Assembly: GCA_002839605.1 (NCBI GenBank)
Contig: PGYK01000001.1
Coordinates: 429,106-493,105 of the forward strand
Reading direction: 5' to 3'
DNA: 64,000 nt
From: Methanomicrobiales archaeon HGW-Methanomicrobiales-3
GTDB taxonomy: Archaea > Halobacteriota > Methanomicrobia > Methanomicrobiales > Methanospirillaceae
In this document: in pieces, positions 25,685 to 33,447 of the stretch
How positions within the stretch are numbered: position 1 is the stretch's first letter
Layout: each line of letters begins with the position of its first letter
The notes under the pieces: model-generated
What the model was told of the DNA's origin: nothing
What the model saw: the letters and a program-made list of their open reading frames with translations, nothing else
Database searches by the model: none
Made by a program: the position numbers and the translations under genes

Positions 25685-26144
25685 CGCGTGGACCTCCACT
25701 GGAAAGCGTGCAGTGGCAGCTGTTCACTGCAACGGTACGAATCAGGCTGGTGAGCGTTTCCCGTTCAGAACCGGACAGGCTGGCACAGACGAGTTCTTCC
25801 CACTCATGGTTGATGGCTTTCAGAACCGGGGTGATCCGCTCGCCCTTGTCGGTGAGAAAGAGCCGCACCGCCCTCCGGTTCGTGGGATCGGTGATCCGCC
25901 GGAGATATCCTCCATCTTCGAGTTTTTTTACGGCCCGGGCTATCGTCCCTTTATCGAGGTGATAGTGCCTTACCAGCCGGTCCTGCATGATGTTCTGCTC
26001 CTTTGCAAGAAGCATCAGGATCGGGAGCTGGCCTGCGGAGAGTCCCAGCGGCCGGAGCCGGTCATTGAGGTAGACGTACCTGCTGCGGTTGATGAGGGAG
26101 ACAACCGCCCCAAAGGGAATATCTTCCGGTATGGAGGGTTTCAT
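25671..26144 (-). CDS. MarR-family transcriptional regulator of the MATE pump
   Basis: 157 residues from ATG 26144 (GTG 26150 is possible). It has the MarR layout: N-terminal dimerisation helix (FGAVVSLINRSRYVYLNDRL), winged helix with LVRHYHLDKGTIARAVKKLE and the beta-wing YLRRITDPTNRRAVRLFLTD with the conserved D-x-R-x3-R. C-terminal helices complete the dimer. It overlaps the MATE gene by 14 bases. A TGTTG-N6-CAACA inverted repeat lies at the promoter and is the likely operator. Confidence 0.92.
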   Translation of the reverse strand: MKPSIPEDIPFGAVVSLINRSRYVYLNDRLRPLGLSAGQLPILMLLAKEQNIMQDRLVRHYHLDKGTIARAVKKLEDGGYLRRITDPTNRRAVRLFLTDKGERITPVLKAINHEWEELVCASLSGSERETLTSLIRTVAVNSCHCTLSSGGPRDVSK

Positions 26145-26172
26145 GTGCACCAGAAATGATGGTGTGCAGGAT

Positions 26173-26195
26173 GCATAAATGTTGTCAGTGCAACA
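26173..26195 (-). promoter_or_regulatory. TATA box with overlapping palindrome, candidate MarR operator
   Basis: On the minus strand ATTTATGC (26180-26173) sits about 30 bases before the MarR ATG. The inverted repeat TGTTG (26180-26184), TCAGTG, CAACA (26191-26195) abuts and overlaps it by one base on the upstream side, where TFB would bind. Occupancy by MarR would block assembly of TBP and TFB. Confidence 0.5.
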
Positions 26196-26264
26196 ATGTC
26201 GCTGGCAGGTAGTTCCTTTTCCAGGGATAGTTAATTATCCCCGTTTACGGAAAAAAAGGGGAGT

Positions 26265-27218
26265 TCAGATGACCGTTACGGTGACCGTGCCGGAACTCAG
26301 TTTCTGGTAATTTCCTGTGGGATCCGCAAAGGTCATGCTTGCTGCGCCAAGGGTGTATGTTCCCTCTTTGTCGGCAGTGATCTCATAGCTGACCGTGTAA
26401 CTGTCTCCGGAAGCGATGGGATTGTCCAGTTTGCCGCCCATCGGTTTTCCGGTAAGGCCGCGTGGCAGGTCCGAATCACTGATCTCGACATCAGTGATGC
26501 TGTCGGGCAGGTCGTTTTTCACGGTCAGGGTCACGGTAGATTTTTTCCCCACGATAATCCTGACCGGTGCGGCCAGTTTGGTGATCTGGACAAGATCCGT
26601 GCCTTTCCCTTCAAGCCTGACGGGGTTTACGATGATGGTTGCCGCCTTGTAAAACTCAATGTCGCTTGGGTTGGTATACTGGGCAGCGACTTCGTCCCCG
26701 ATGTTCTCGATCACGATCTCATTGGGTGCGCCCCGGTTTACCAGATCGGAAACATCGAATTTATAGGTGTACGGGTTGCCTTCGCTGATGTGATCCTGAT
26801 GCCTGGTATTTGCATACCATGAATAGTCCGGGGAAAAGAACAGGTACCATGCTGACATGTTCTGGCTGTAATACGTTGTTTTGAAGTTGTTGATGTTATA
26901 GGTGAACGTCAGGTTCTTGTTGACCAGCCGTTCGCTGCCAATCTCTTTTCCGTTCACCTGGATTCTCATGAATGAACGTCCCCCGCCGGGCTTCTCGGAG
27001 TTTGCCCGGGCGGTCATGGACAGATAGATCTCGGATGATGTCGGGGAATCAAGGGAGATGCCTACCTCCTCCCCATAGGGTACCGACATTGTCTGTACTT
27101 GTGGGGTTGCCAGCGGTGTTGCCGGGAGAGTGTTTCTTCCATTGTCGGTACATCCTGCAAGAAGTACTGCACCAAGCAGGATCAGGGCCATAAGGCATGG
27201 GGCTATGAACCGTTTCAT
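26265..27218 (-). CDS. Secreted lipoprotein with CARDB/Ig-like C-terminal domain
   Basis: 317 residues from ATG 27218. Signal peptide with lipobox (ALILLGAVLLAGC), then a Thr/Pro spacer. Residues ~40-200 form a beta-rich domain whose content (YYSQNMSAWYLFFSPDYSWY) I do not recognise. From ~215 an Ig/CARDB-like domain (STVTLTVKNDLPDSITDVEI, ITADKEGTYTLGA) of the type found in archaeal COG1361 surface proteins. It is probably attached outside the membrane and could bind glycans or envelope proteins. Unknown role. A T7 run follows the stop on the minus strand. Confidence 0.75.
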   Translation of the reverse strand: MKRFIAPCLMALILLGAVLLAGCTDNGRNTLPATPLATPQVQTMSVPYGEEVGISLDSPTSSEIYLSMTARANSEKPGGGRSFMRIQVNGKEIGSERLVNKNLTFTYNINNFKTTYYSQNMSAWYLFFSPDYSWYANTRHQDHISEGNPYTYKFDVSDLVNRGAPNEIVIENIGDEVAAQYTNPSDIEFYKAATIIVNPVRLEGKGTDLVQITKLAAPVRIIVGKKSTVTLTVKNDLPDSITDVEISDSDLPRGLTGKPMGGKLDNPIASGDSYTVSYEITADKEGTYTLGAASMTFADPTGNYQKLSSGTVTVTVI

Positions 27219-27296
27219 AAAATCATCCAACTTCTATAAATGTGAGTGTTTTGATATTTATGGTTAATTATTTGAATCTCAAAAGAACAACCAAGG

Positions 27297-27315
27297 TATA
27301 AAACTCATGATGAGT
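27297..27315. promoter_or_regulatory. TATAAA followed by a perfect 13-base palindrome
   Basis: TATAAA (27297-27302) runs into ACTCAT, G, ATGAGT (27303-27315). It lies in the 290-base gap between two divergently transcribed lipoprotein genes. Position directly downstream of a TATA-like element suggests a repressor site, though the following gene starts about 190 bases away. Confidence 0.4.
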
Positions 27316-27508
27316 TGATGAATGGATATATCTCCCTTTTCTATCATAAGTCCGGCATCATGATCCCGTTCTCCGTGCAATTATCCTGAAAAAATGTGGA
27401 TGACGCGGATCTCTCACTACGGTTCCGGAGCAGTTCCCGGTACGATCGCCAGCCTCTGTTCAACAGGTTTATCCACAATTGTCGTGGATATTAGTGAGGT
27501 GTTTTTTT

Positions 27509-28006
27509 TTGAAAAAATTCCTTGTTCTTACTATCGTTGGATTTTTATGTTTGTTGATGTTTGCAGCGGGATGTACAACCTCGTCCGGTACGCCTACGGC
27601 AGCTGCCACCGTACCTGCAACAACGGCTGCGACAACGTCTGCACCAACTCAGGCTGTCCTGCCGGCAGCAACCCCGGTAACCGAAACAACCTGGTCCGGA
27701 ACCTGGGACACGACATTCGATGGAGACTCCTCCCATAATGTGATGATCCTGGTTCAGACCAATGAGACGGTTACCGGAACGTATTCCTACCATGATGGCA
27801 GGATCTCCGGAACGGTTCAGGGAACGCATCTCATCGGAAAATGGTTTGAGTTTGACGGGGTTGAATCAGACCGGGATTCCGGGCCGATCGACTGGATTCT
27901 GTCATCCGATGCCAAATCCTTTGAAGGAACATGGGCATATGGTGACGACGGCCCTGATGCAATGACCGAAAGCCCGGGAAAATGGACTGGTATAAGGACG
28001 TTGTAA
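27509..28006 (+). CDS. Small secreted lipoprotein
   Basis: 165 residues from TTG 27509, chosen because it gives a textbook signal (MKKFLVLTIVGFLCLLMFAAGC) with lipobox and a GAGGTG site nine bases upstream; an earlier TTG at 27479 would add a non-signal stretch. A Thr/Ala-rich linker (residues ~25-62) leads to a beta domain (WSGTWDTTFDGDSSHNVMIL, VTGTYSYHDGRISGTVQG) with the repeated G-T-W pattern of lipocalin-like or DUF-type secreted domains. Function unknown. Confidence 0.72.
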   Translation: MKKFLVLTIVGFLCLLMFAAGCTTSSGTPTAAATVPATTAATTSAPTQAVLPAATPVTETTWSGTWDTTFDGDSSHNVMILVQTNETVTGTYSYHDGRISGTVQGTHLIGKWFEFDGVESDRDSGPIDWILSSDAKSFEGTWAYGDDGPDAMTESPGKWTGIRTL

Positions 28007-28036
28007 AACCCGTCTCATGCATCAACCGGGTTCCTC
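28007..28036 (+). terminator. Hairpin after the small lipoprotein gene
   Basis: AACCCG (28007-28012) pairs with CGGGTT (28027-28032) over a 14-base loop directly after the stop. A T5 run follows at 28043. Confidence 0.45.
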
Positions 28037-28174
28037 ATCCGGTTTTTGCACTATGTTTTTTCAGGATAACCTCCGGATTTCCCTTATTTTTATCAGGAAC
28101 CGGCGTGGCAGAATCCGGCTTTTGTGGTTTCCCGTACCCTTTTTATCTCACAGGGGAGAACACACCTAGTACAG

Positions 28175-28912
28175 ATGGACAAGATCCCCCTCGAAACGAG
28201 CGGTGAGGAATCCCCCATACGGTTCCGGGACTGCTTCTCCGTGCGCTACATCCAGTCAGCAGCGCTTCTCTGCAAGCTCGGGTTTATAATCGAGCAGAAA
28301 TACTGTGGGGTTCGCGACATTCCCATTGATGTTCTGCTCCGGCACGAGGCGTTCATCCTCAACTCGGTTCTTTCATCGGTTGCATTCCTTGAATCCACCA
28401 TCAACGAGCTCTACGCCGATGCCGCAGATGAGGCGTATTTCTTTTCAGATGAGAAGCACGAAGCGCTCCTCAGGCGCATTCATGAGAAGTGGACAAACGA
28501 GAAGAACTTTGATCGCGCCCCGCTGCTCACCAGGTACCAGAGGATACTCGCGATCGGAGAAAAACCGCTATTTGAGGTGGGCGACCGGGCTTTTGACAAT
28601 GTTCGTGATCTCATCGAGATCCGGAACCACCTCATGCACTACAAGCGCGAGTGGGTGGTGATCGGGGAGGGGAGAACGAAGGATGCCGGAGAAGAAACGA
28701 CCGCTGCCAGGTTTGAGAAGAACCTGCGGAGGAAATTTGCCACAAACCCGCTTGCCGCAGACAGCCTGCCGTTCTTTCCGGAGAAATGCCTCGGTCACGG
28801 GTGTGCTGAATGGGCGGTCATCAACAGCCTGATCTTCTGTGATGAGTTTTTCCGCCGGCTGGAACTGCCGGCTCCGTACGAGGGTGTACGGGGCGAGATG
28901 GCAACACGCTGA
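28175..28912 (+). CDS. Hypothetical helical protein with HEPN-like RNxxxH motif
   Basis: 245 residues from ATG 28175; TTTTTAT lies about 33 bases upstream. The protein is mostly alpha-helical. Residues ~140-160 contain DNVRDLIEIRNHLMHYKREW, in which R-N-x3-H is the catalytic-type motif of HEPN ribonucleases and nucleotide-binding proteins. HEPN proteins often act as toxins, defence effectors or RNA processors. There is no obvious partner such as an MNT nucleotidyltransferase next to it. The call rests on this motif and helix content only. Confidence 0.6.
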   Translation: MDKIPLETSGEESPIRFRDCFSVRYIQSAALLCKLGFIIEQKYCGVRDIPIDVLLRHEAFILNSVLSSVAFLESTINELYADAADEAYFFSDEKHEALLRRIHEKWTNEKNFDRAPLLTRYQRILAIGEKPLFEVGDRAFDNVRDLIEIRNHLMHYKREWVVIGEGRTKDAGEETTAARFEKNLRRKFATNPLAADSLPFFPEKCLGHGCAEWAVINSLIFCDEFFRRLELPAPYEGVRGEMATR

Positions 28913-28978
28913 GATGATGCGATAAAGCAAATCTCCTCTCTGCCTCAGAAAACCTGGTAAAAAATAGAGAAGAAGCCC

Positions 28979-29383
28979 TCACTTCTTCTTCCGCTTGCCT
29001 TTGGGATCGTCTTTTGTCATCGACATAAGGTCGATGATGTACGAACCTTCCTTGCCAACGCTCACGATCCGCTCATCGCCCTGCGCCATCTTCTCAAGGT
29101 TCAGCTCGTAGGAGCCGGGAGATACGATCCGGATCGTCTCGACCCGGTCATACATCTCCACTTCCTTCTTCTTTGCCGGTTCGACAACTTCGAGGATCTC
29201 CTCTTTGGAATCCTCGGCTATCTCAGTGATTGACTTCTCTTCAAGCACGTCGTCGTGGATGTCCCCTTCCTTTACATAGAGGAACTTCTTGTTGCCGCAG
29301 CTGGCGCACCCTTTGAGGATCTCTGTTGACCCGTCCTTATATTCGCGCCCGCATTTTGTACACTTGTGCGGCATCGTGCTCAC
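28979..29383 (-). CDS. Zinc-ribbon protein paired with Era-like GTPase (COG3364 type)
   Basis: 134 residues. The N-terminus is a zinc ribbon (HKCTKCGREY and GCASCGNKKF). A long acidic linker follows, then a compact C-terminal segment RIVSPGSYELNLEKMAQGDE with YIIDLMSM, and a Lys/Arg tail. Its ATG overlaps the stop of the GTPase gene by four bases, so they are made together. Archaeal genomes often keep this pair linked, some annotations calling them OapC/ArvC with OapA/ArvA. The function of the pair is not known to me. Confidence 0.8.
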   Translation of the reverse strand: MSTMPHKCTKCGREYKDGSTEILKGCASCGNKKFLYVKEGDIHDDVLEEKSITEIAEDSKEEILEVVEPAKKKEVEMYDRVETIRIVSPGSYELNLEKMAQGDERIVSVGKEGSYIIDLMSMTKDDPKGKRKKK

Positions 29384-30033
29384 CCGAAGTATTCGAGCAT
29401 CGTCTCGTACAGGTTCTCGACGTTCCTGCCCTCAAGTCCGGAGATTGCCACCACCGGGTGCTGGGGAAACGCGCTCCGGATCCGTCCCGGCGCTGCATCG
29501 GGGAGGTCAATCTTGTTGGCAACGATGATGACCGGAAGATCGCGGGCTTCGATGATCCCGACCATCATGATGTTGACCTGCATGAACGGGTCGAGCGTCG
29601 AGTCGAGCATGTACACTACGCCGTCAATATCCTCGCGCAGCCAGTGCATGGCCTCGGCTACTCCTTCGGTGGCTTCCCGTGCGCGGATGATCGCCTCGTC
29701 CTTCTCCATCCCGAACTCGAGGAACTCGTGGTAATCGATCTTTGTCGTTACCCCGGGTGTGTCCACGATATCCATCGTCACCGTGTTCCCGTTTGCACCC
29801 GAGATGATGATATCCTCCTTCTTCCTCGCCCTGCGGGTTTCGTGCGGGATCTCGCTTACGGGGCCGAGCGCATCGCCGGTCCAGTCCCGCGCAATGCGGT
29901 TGGCAAGCGTGGTCTTGCCGGCGTTCGGCGGACCGTAAATGCCAATGCGCGTACGCTTCTTCTTGAAAAACTGGTTAAGGAAATTGGCAAATTTCTTCTT
30001 CACTTTTCCGTAAGTCTGGATAAATATCTTCAA
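29380..30033 (-). CDS. Era-like GTPase
   Basis: 217 residues. A basic N-terminal helix (KVKKKFANFLNQFFKKKRT) precedes the G domain. G1 is GPPNAGKTT (34-42), G3 DTPG (91-94), G4 NKID (173-176) and G5 SGLEG near the end. It resembles Era/Obg-type translation-factor GTPases but has no KH domain. The basic helix may bind RNA or membrane. It is the first gene of a two-gene operon with the zinc-ribbon protein. Confidence 0.88.
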   Translation of the reverse strand: MKIFIQTYGKVKKKFANFLNQFFKKKRTRIGIYGPPNAGKTTLANRIARDWTGDALGPVSEIPHETRRARKKEDIIISGANGNTVTMDIVDTPGVTTKIDYHEFLEFGMEKDEAIIRAREATEGVAEAMHWLREDIDGVVYMLDSTLDPFMQVNIMMVGIIEARDLPVIIVANKIDLPDAAPGRIRSAFPQHPVVAISGLEGRNVENLYETMLEYFG

Positions 30034-30151
30034 TTGACACCTCGATTCCCCGGAGATGTATCCGGGTAGTGTGGATCTCTGTTAATACACAGGTACTGTA
30101 TAGAATAGGCACTTTATTAGGTTTCTCGTAACGACCCACATCCTGCCCGGC

Positions 30152-30210
30152 GGCAGGGGGTCAGGGAACGGATCGGGTATTACTGTGAAGCATGGCGTGC
30201 TGCCCCTGCC
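30152..30210. repeat. Inverted repeat upstream of the CBS operon promoter
   Basis: GGCAGGGG (30152-30159) and CCCCTGCC (30203-30210) are perfect complements 43 bases apart, between the divergent GTPase and CBS operons, just upstream of the TTTATAG element at 30219. Confidence 0.4.
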
Positions 30211-30217
30211 AAAATGG

Positions 30218-30225
30218 ATTTATAG
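30218..30225 (+). promoter_or_regulatory. TATA element of the CBS-domain gene cluster
   Basis: ATTTATAG about 55 bases before the first CBS gene. GGAGGTGA, a strong ribosome-binding site, follows at 30263-30270, four bases before the ATG. Confidence 0.5.
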
Positions 30226-30275
30226 AAGGGGAGGGGAGTATGCTAATTGTAAAGGCACTTTTTAGGAGGTGACTC

Positions 30276-30842
30276 ATGAAAAAGACATCCAATGCAATCC
30301 GGTTTGAGACCAAAGTTCCCCTCCGGGAAGTTATGATTCGGAACCCGACCTCCCTTGCCGTTGGAGCCACAGTCGCAAAAGCGGCAAAGGCCATGTGCAG
30401 TGAAGGTGTGGGTAGCGTGATCATCCTTGAACACAACAAGCCCATCGGGATTGTTACTGAAGAGGATATCAACTGCAAGGTGGTGGCAAAGGACCTCAAG
30501 CCAAGTACGGTGCGTGTGAACGATATCATGAGTACGCCACTCATCACGGTGAGTGCGGACGAGACGGTAGGGTGTGCTGCCCACATGATGGTGAAGCATA
30601 AGGTACGGAGGCTTCCCTGTGTCGATGAGAACGATACGGTCATCGGGATCGTCACCGTCCGGGACCTCCTGACCGTCTCCAGCGCAGTCAATGACATTCT
30701 TGAAGAACTCATCGAGATCAACCGCGAGGAACTCATCGAGCCGGGAATGTGCAACCGCTGCAGCCAGATGTCCGACGACTTAAAGCGGGTCGACAACCTC
30801 ATGCTCTGCGCCCGCTGCCGTGAGGAGGAAAACCTTACATGA
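30276..30842 (+). CDS. Two-CBS-domain protein with C-terminal zinc ribbon
   Basis: 188 residues. A CBS pair (Bateman module) covers ~15-140; each ends in a GIVTxxD motif (GIVTEEDI, GIVTVRDL). The C-terminus carries C159-x2-C162 and C178-x2-C181, a zinc ribbon. CBS pairs bind adenosyl ligands such as AMP, ATP, SAM or MTA. The ribbon could bind nucleic acid or a partner, making this the only member of the cluster with a possible output domain. It overlaps the next gene by ATGA. Confidence 0.88.
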   Translation: MKKTSNAIRFETKVPLREVMIRNPTSLAVGATVAKAAKAMCSEGVGSVIILEHNKPIGIVTEEDINCKVVAKDLKPSTVRVNDIMSTPLITVSADETVGCAAHMMVKHKVRRLPCVDENDTVIGIVTVRDLLTVSSAVNDILEELIEINREELIEPGMCNRCSQMSDDLKRVDNLMLCARCREEENLT

Positions 30843-31588
30843 GGACGGCACAGGATTTCATCGTCGAGATCCCTGTGCTGAACCACACCGACCAGATAAC
30901 CAAGGCGCGACAGATCCTAAGGGACGACCGGTTTCGTGAAGTCTATGTCGTGGACAGGAAAGAAAACCTGCTCGGCTACATCGACATCACGGACGGTCTC
31001 CGGGTGACTGCCACCAAGTCAAACGTGACTATCGAAGGCTTCATCAAGGATGCGCCAGCGGTGCATGCCGGGGATTCCATCGAGGCTGTGGCAAAGATGA
31101 TGCGGGACTACCGAACGGACAGTGCAGCGGTCATCAACAGCCAGCCGCATATCATCGGGGGCGTCCTGCTTGCAGACCTCTTTCCGGTCATCATCTCCCG
31201 CCACGAGTTACCGGGCACAGTCGCGGACCAGATGTCTGCCAAAGTCATATCTGTGGCAACGGAGGACGAGATCCAGAAAGTGAACGCAACGATCCTCGAA
31301 AGCGGGTATACAACGCTTCCGGTGGTTGCAAAGAAGCGGCTGGCCGGGATAATCTCCCGCCGCGACCTGATCAGCGCCCCGAAGGTACGGTCAGCGATTG
31401 CGCAGCACAACCAGACCCGGATCGAGACGGTGATGACCCGCAATGTCTTCACCATCGGCCCGGATGAACCGATCAGTGCGGCAGCCGAACTGATCGTGGC
31501 GCACGACGTCAGCCTGCTGCCGGTGACCGACGGGGACCGGATGGTCGGGGTCATCAACCGGCACGACGTGTTGCGGGCACTGGCGTGA
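30839..31588 (+). CDS. Four-CBS-domain protein
   Basis: 249 residues made almost only of CBS repeats: the first is degenerate (VYVVDRKENLLGYIDITD), the second ends HIIGGVLLADL, the third RLAGIISRRDL and the fourth MVGVINRHDVLRAL. This gives two Bateman modules and no other domain. It starts in the stop of the zinc-ribbon CBS gene. Likely an adenosyl-nucleotide sensor that acts through protein contacts. Confidence 0.87.
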   Translation: MRTAQDFIVEIPVLNHTDQITKARQILRDDRFREVYVVDRKENLLGYIDITDGLRVTATKSNVTIEGFIKDAPAVHAGDSIEAVAKMMRDYRTDSAAVINSQPHIIGGVLLADLFPVIISRHELPGTVADQMSAKVISVATEDEIQKVNATILESGYTTLPVVAKKRLAGIISRRDLISAPKVRSAIAQHNQTRIETVMTRNVFTIGPDEPISAAAELIVAHDVSLLPVTDGDRMVGVINRHDVLRALA

Positions 31589-31600
31589 GTTGTCAGAAAA

Positions 31601-31615
31601 CCGGGCAATGCCCGG
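31601..31615 (+). repeat. Short hairpin between CBS genes
   Basis: CCGGGC, AAT, GCCCGG: six-pair stem shortly after the second CBS gene, no T run. It may stabilise the upstream message end. Confidence 0.4.
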
Positions 31616-31660
31616 AATGAATCCATACACAAATCCATCATGCCTTAAAGGAGGGTGATA

Positions 31661-32602
31661 ATGCACCAGAATACCAGGGGCATCAAACAGGGCGACCGGC
31701 TCTTAAAGATGCAGGGAAAACTCGACCGCGGGCCGGTGGAGTTCAAATCCCATGTCGTGAAACAGGATGGCGAGATCATGGCGATAGCAACGCAGGATGT
31801 CATATCCTCCCCGCCCACCTCGACCATCATGTCTGCCGCCGAACAGATGACGAAGTGCGGTTTTCGCCGGCTTCCCATCACCGACGCCGGGACGCGCAAG
31901 CTCCGGGGGATTGTCACCTCCGGCGATGTCATCAATTTCATGGGCGGGGGTGACAAGTTCCAGCTCGTCAAGGTGCGGCACGGGGGCAACCTGCTTGCGG
32001 CAGTCAACGAGAGCGTACGCACCATCATGACGCAGCAGCCCGAGACACTCATGGACAATGCCCGGATCAGCGATGCGGTTGACGTCATTATCACAAAGAA
32101 GATCGGCGGTCTTCCTATCGTGGACGCGGACGGGGTCCTGAAAGGAATCGTCACCGAGCGCGACGTGCTCCGGATTCTTGGCGCTGAGCGGAGTTCGCTC
32201 AATGTCGAGGATGTGATGAGTTCCACCCTCCGGGTGACTGCGCCTGACTGCCCCATTGCAAGCGTCACCCGCGATATGACGAAGTACCGTTTCCGGCGCC
32301 TGCCGGTGGTGAGCGATGACGTCCTGTATGGGATCGTCACGGCCACGGATATCATGCGCTATCTCGGCAGCCGGGAAGTATTTTCCCGGCTCGAAACCGG
32401 ACATATTGCGGAAGTGACCGCGCTTCCCGTGCGCACGCTCATTGCCCGGGAACTCTCGACAACCACGCCGGAGAAGAACATCAACGAGGCAGCGCGGGAG
32501 ATGCTTGAGAAGAACCTCGGAGCCCTTCCCGTAATCGAGGACTCGCGGCTGATCGGGCTCGTTACCGAGTTTGACCTGGTCCGGGCATTTGCAGCGGGGT
32601 GA
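31661..32602 (+). CDS. Four-CBS-domain protein with short N-terminal extension
   Basis: 313 residues from ATG 31661, preceded by GGAGG at six bases; a GTG at 31655 is less likely. After a ~40-residue lead (KQGDRLLKMQGKLDRGPVEF) come four CBS repeats. Their ends read LRGIVTSGDVI, LKGIVTERDVL, LYGIVTATDIM and LIGLVTEFDLV. No catalytic domain. Overlaps the next gene by four bases. Confidence 0.88.
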   Translation: MHQNTRGIKQGDRLLKMQGKLDRGPVEFKSHVVKQDGEIMAIATQDVISSPPTSTIMSAAEQMTKCGFRRLPITDAGTRKLRGIVTSGDVINFMGGGDKFQLVKVRHGGNLLAAVNESVRTIMTQQPETLMDNARISDAVDVIITKKIGGLPIVDADGVLKGIVTERDVLRILGAERSSLNVEDVMSSTLRVTAPDCPIASVTRDMTKYRFRRLPVVSDDVLYGIVTATDIMRYLGSREVFSRLETGHIAEVTALPVRTLIARELSTTTPEKNINEAAREMLEKNLGALPVIEDSRLIGLVTEFDLVRAFAAG

Positions 32603-33447
32603 AAAAAATGCTGGCACGAGATGTAATGGCAGCCCCGGTCTATGTCGTGGCGCCGGATGCAACCGTTGCCCATGCAAGGAACCTGATGGTCCGGCACAAG
32701 ATCTCCCGTCTCCTTGTCATGGAAAATGAGACCCTGCGGGGGATCATCACAAAGAAGGATATCGCGTACCGGATGAAGCAGGGCGAAGCGGCCTGGCGCC
32801 GCCGTCCGCTGGACCGGATCCCGGTGGGTGCACTGATGACAGAAAATCCTCTCACGGTGGCGCCCGATACCGGGATAAAAACAATCGCCCGGGCATTTGT
32901 TGAGAAAACCATCAGCAGTGTTCCGGTAATGAACGGCGGGAAGGTGGAAGGAATCATCACCAAGACCGATCTGATGAAATCCGTCCTTGTCCGGCAGCTT
33001 GCCTGTCCGGTTGAGGACGTGATGGAGGATGTGGCAGTCGTGAACCGCCACCACTCGCTCGATCATGTGATCACCGTGATGCGGGAACGCCACGACAAAG
33101 TCCTTGTCATGGAAGATGACGGGGCGCTTGCCGGTATTATCACCGAGACGAACCTGGCGTTCTATGCAAACGAGCCAAAAGTTTCAGGTGCAGCAGGAAA
33201 GGAAGTAACGATCTCACGTCACCGGACGGCGGACGGATCCGGCGGGCAGGGCCTGCTCGCGGTCGCATCGGTCACGGCAGCGGACGTGATGACGAGTCCA
33301 GTCATCACCACCGTGCCCAAAACCCTGCTTCCCGACGCCATAGAACTGATGGGAAAACACCATGTCAACAGCCTGGTAGTCATGGAGCATGACACCGTAT
33401 CTGGAATCATAAAACGAGATGATATCATAAAGGAAGTGGCGAAATGA
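32599..33447 (+). CDS. Four-CBS-domain protein
   Basis: 282 residues. It begins at GTG 32599, overlapping the upstream stop; ATG 32608 gives three residues fewer. The CBS ends read LRGIITKKDI, VEGIITKTDL, LAGIITETNL and VSGIIKRDDI. A 35-residue less conserved linker (~195-230) separates the third and fourth repeats. Its stop overlaps the start of the fifth CBS gene. Probably a ligand-sensing partner of its neighbours. Confidence 0.87.
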   Translation: MKKMLARDVMAAPVYVVAPDATVAHARNLMVRHKISRLLVMENETLRGIITKKDIAYRMKQGEAAWRRRPLDRIPVGALMTENPLTVAPDTGIKTIARAFVEKTISSVPVMNGGKVEGIITKTDLMKSVLVRQLACPVEDVMEDVAVVNRHHSLDHVITVMRERHDKVLVMEDDGALAGIITETNLAFYANEPKVSGAAGKEVTISRHRTADGSGGQGLLAVASVTAADVMTSPVITTVPKTLLPDAIELMGKHHVNSLVVMEHDTVSGIIKRDDIIKEVAK

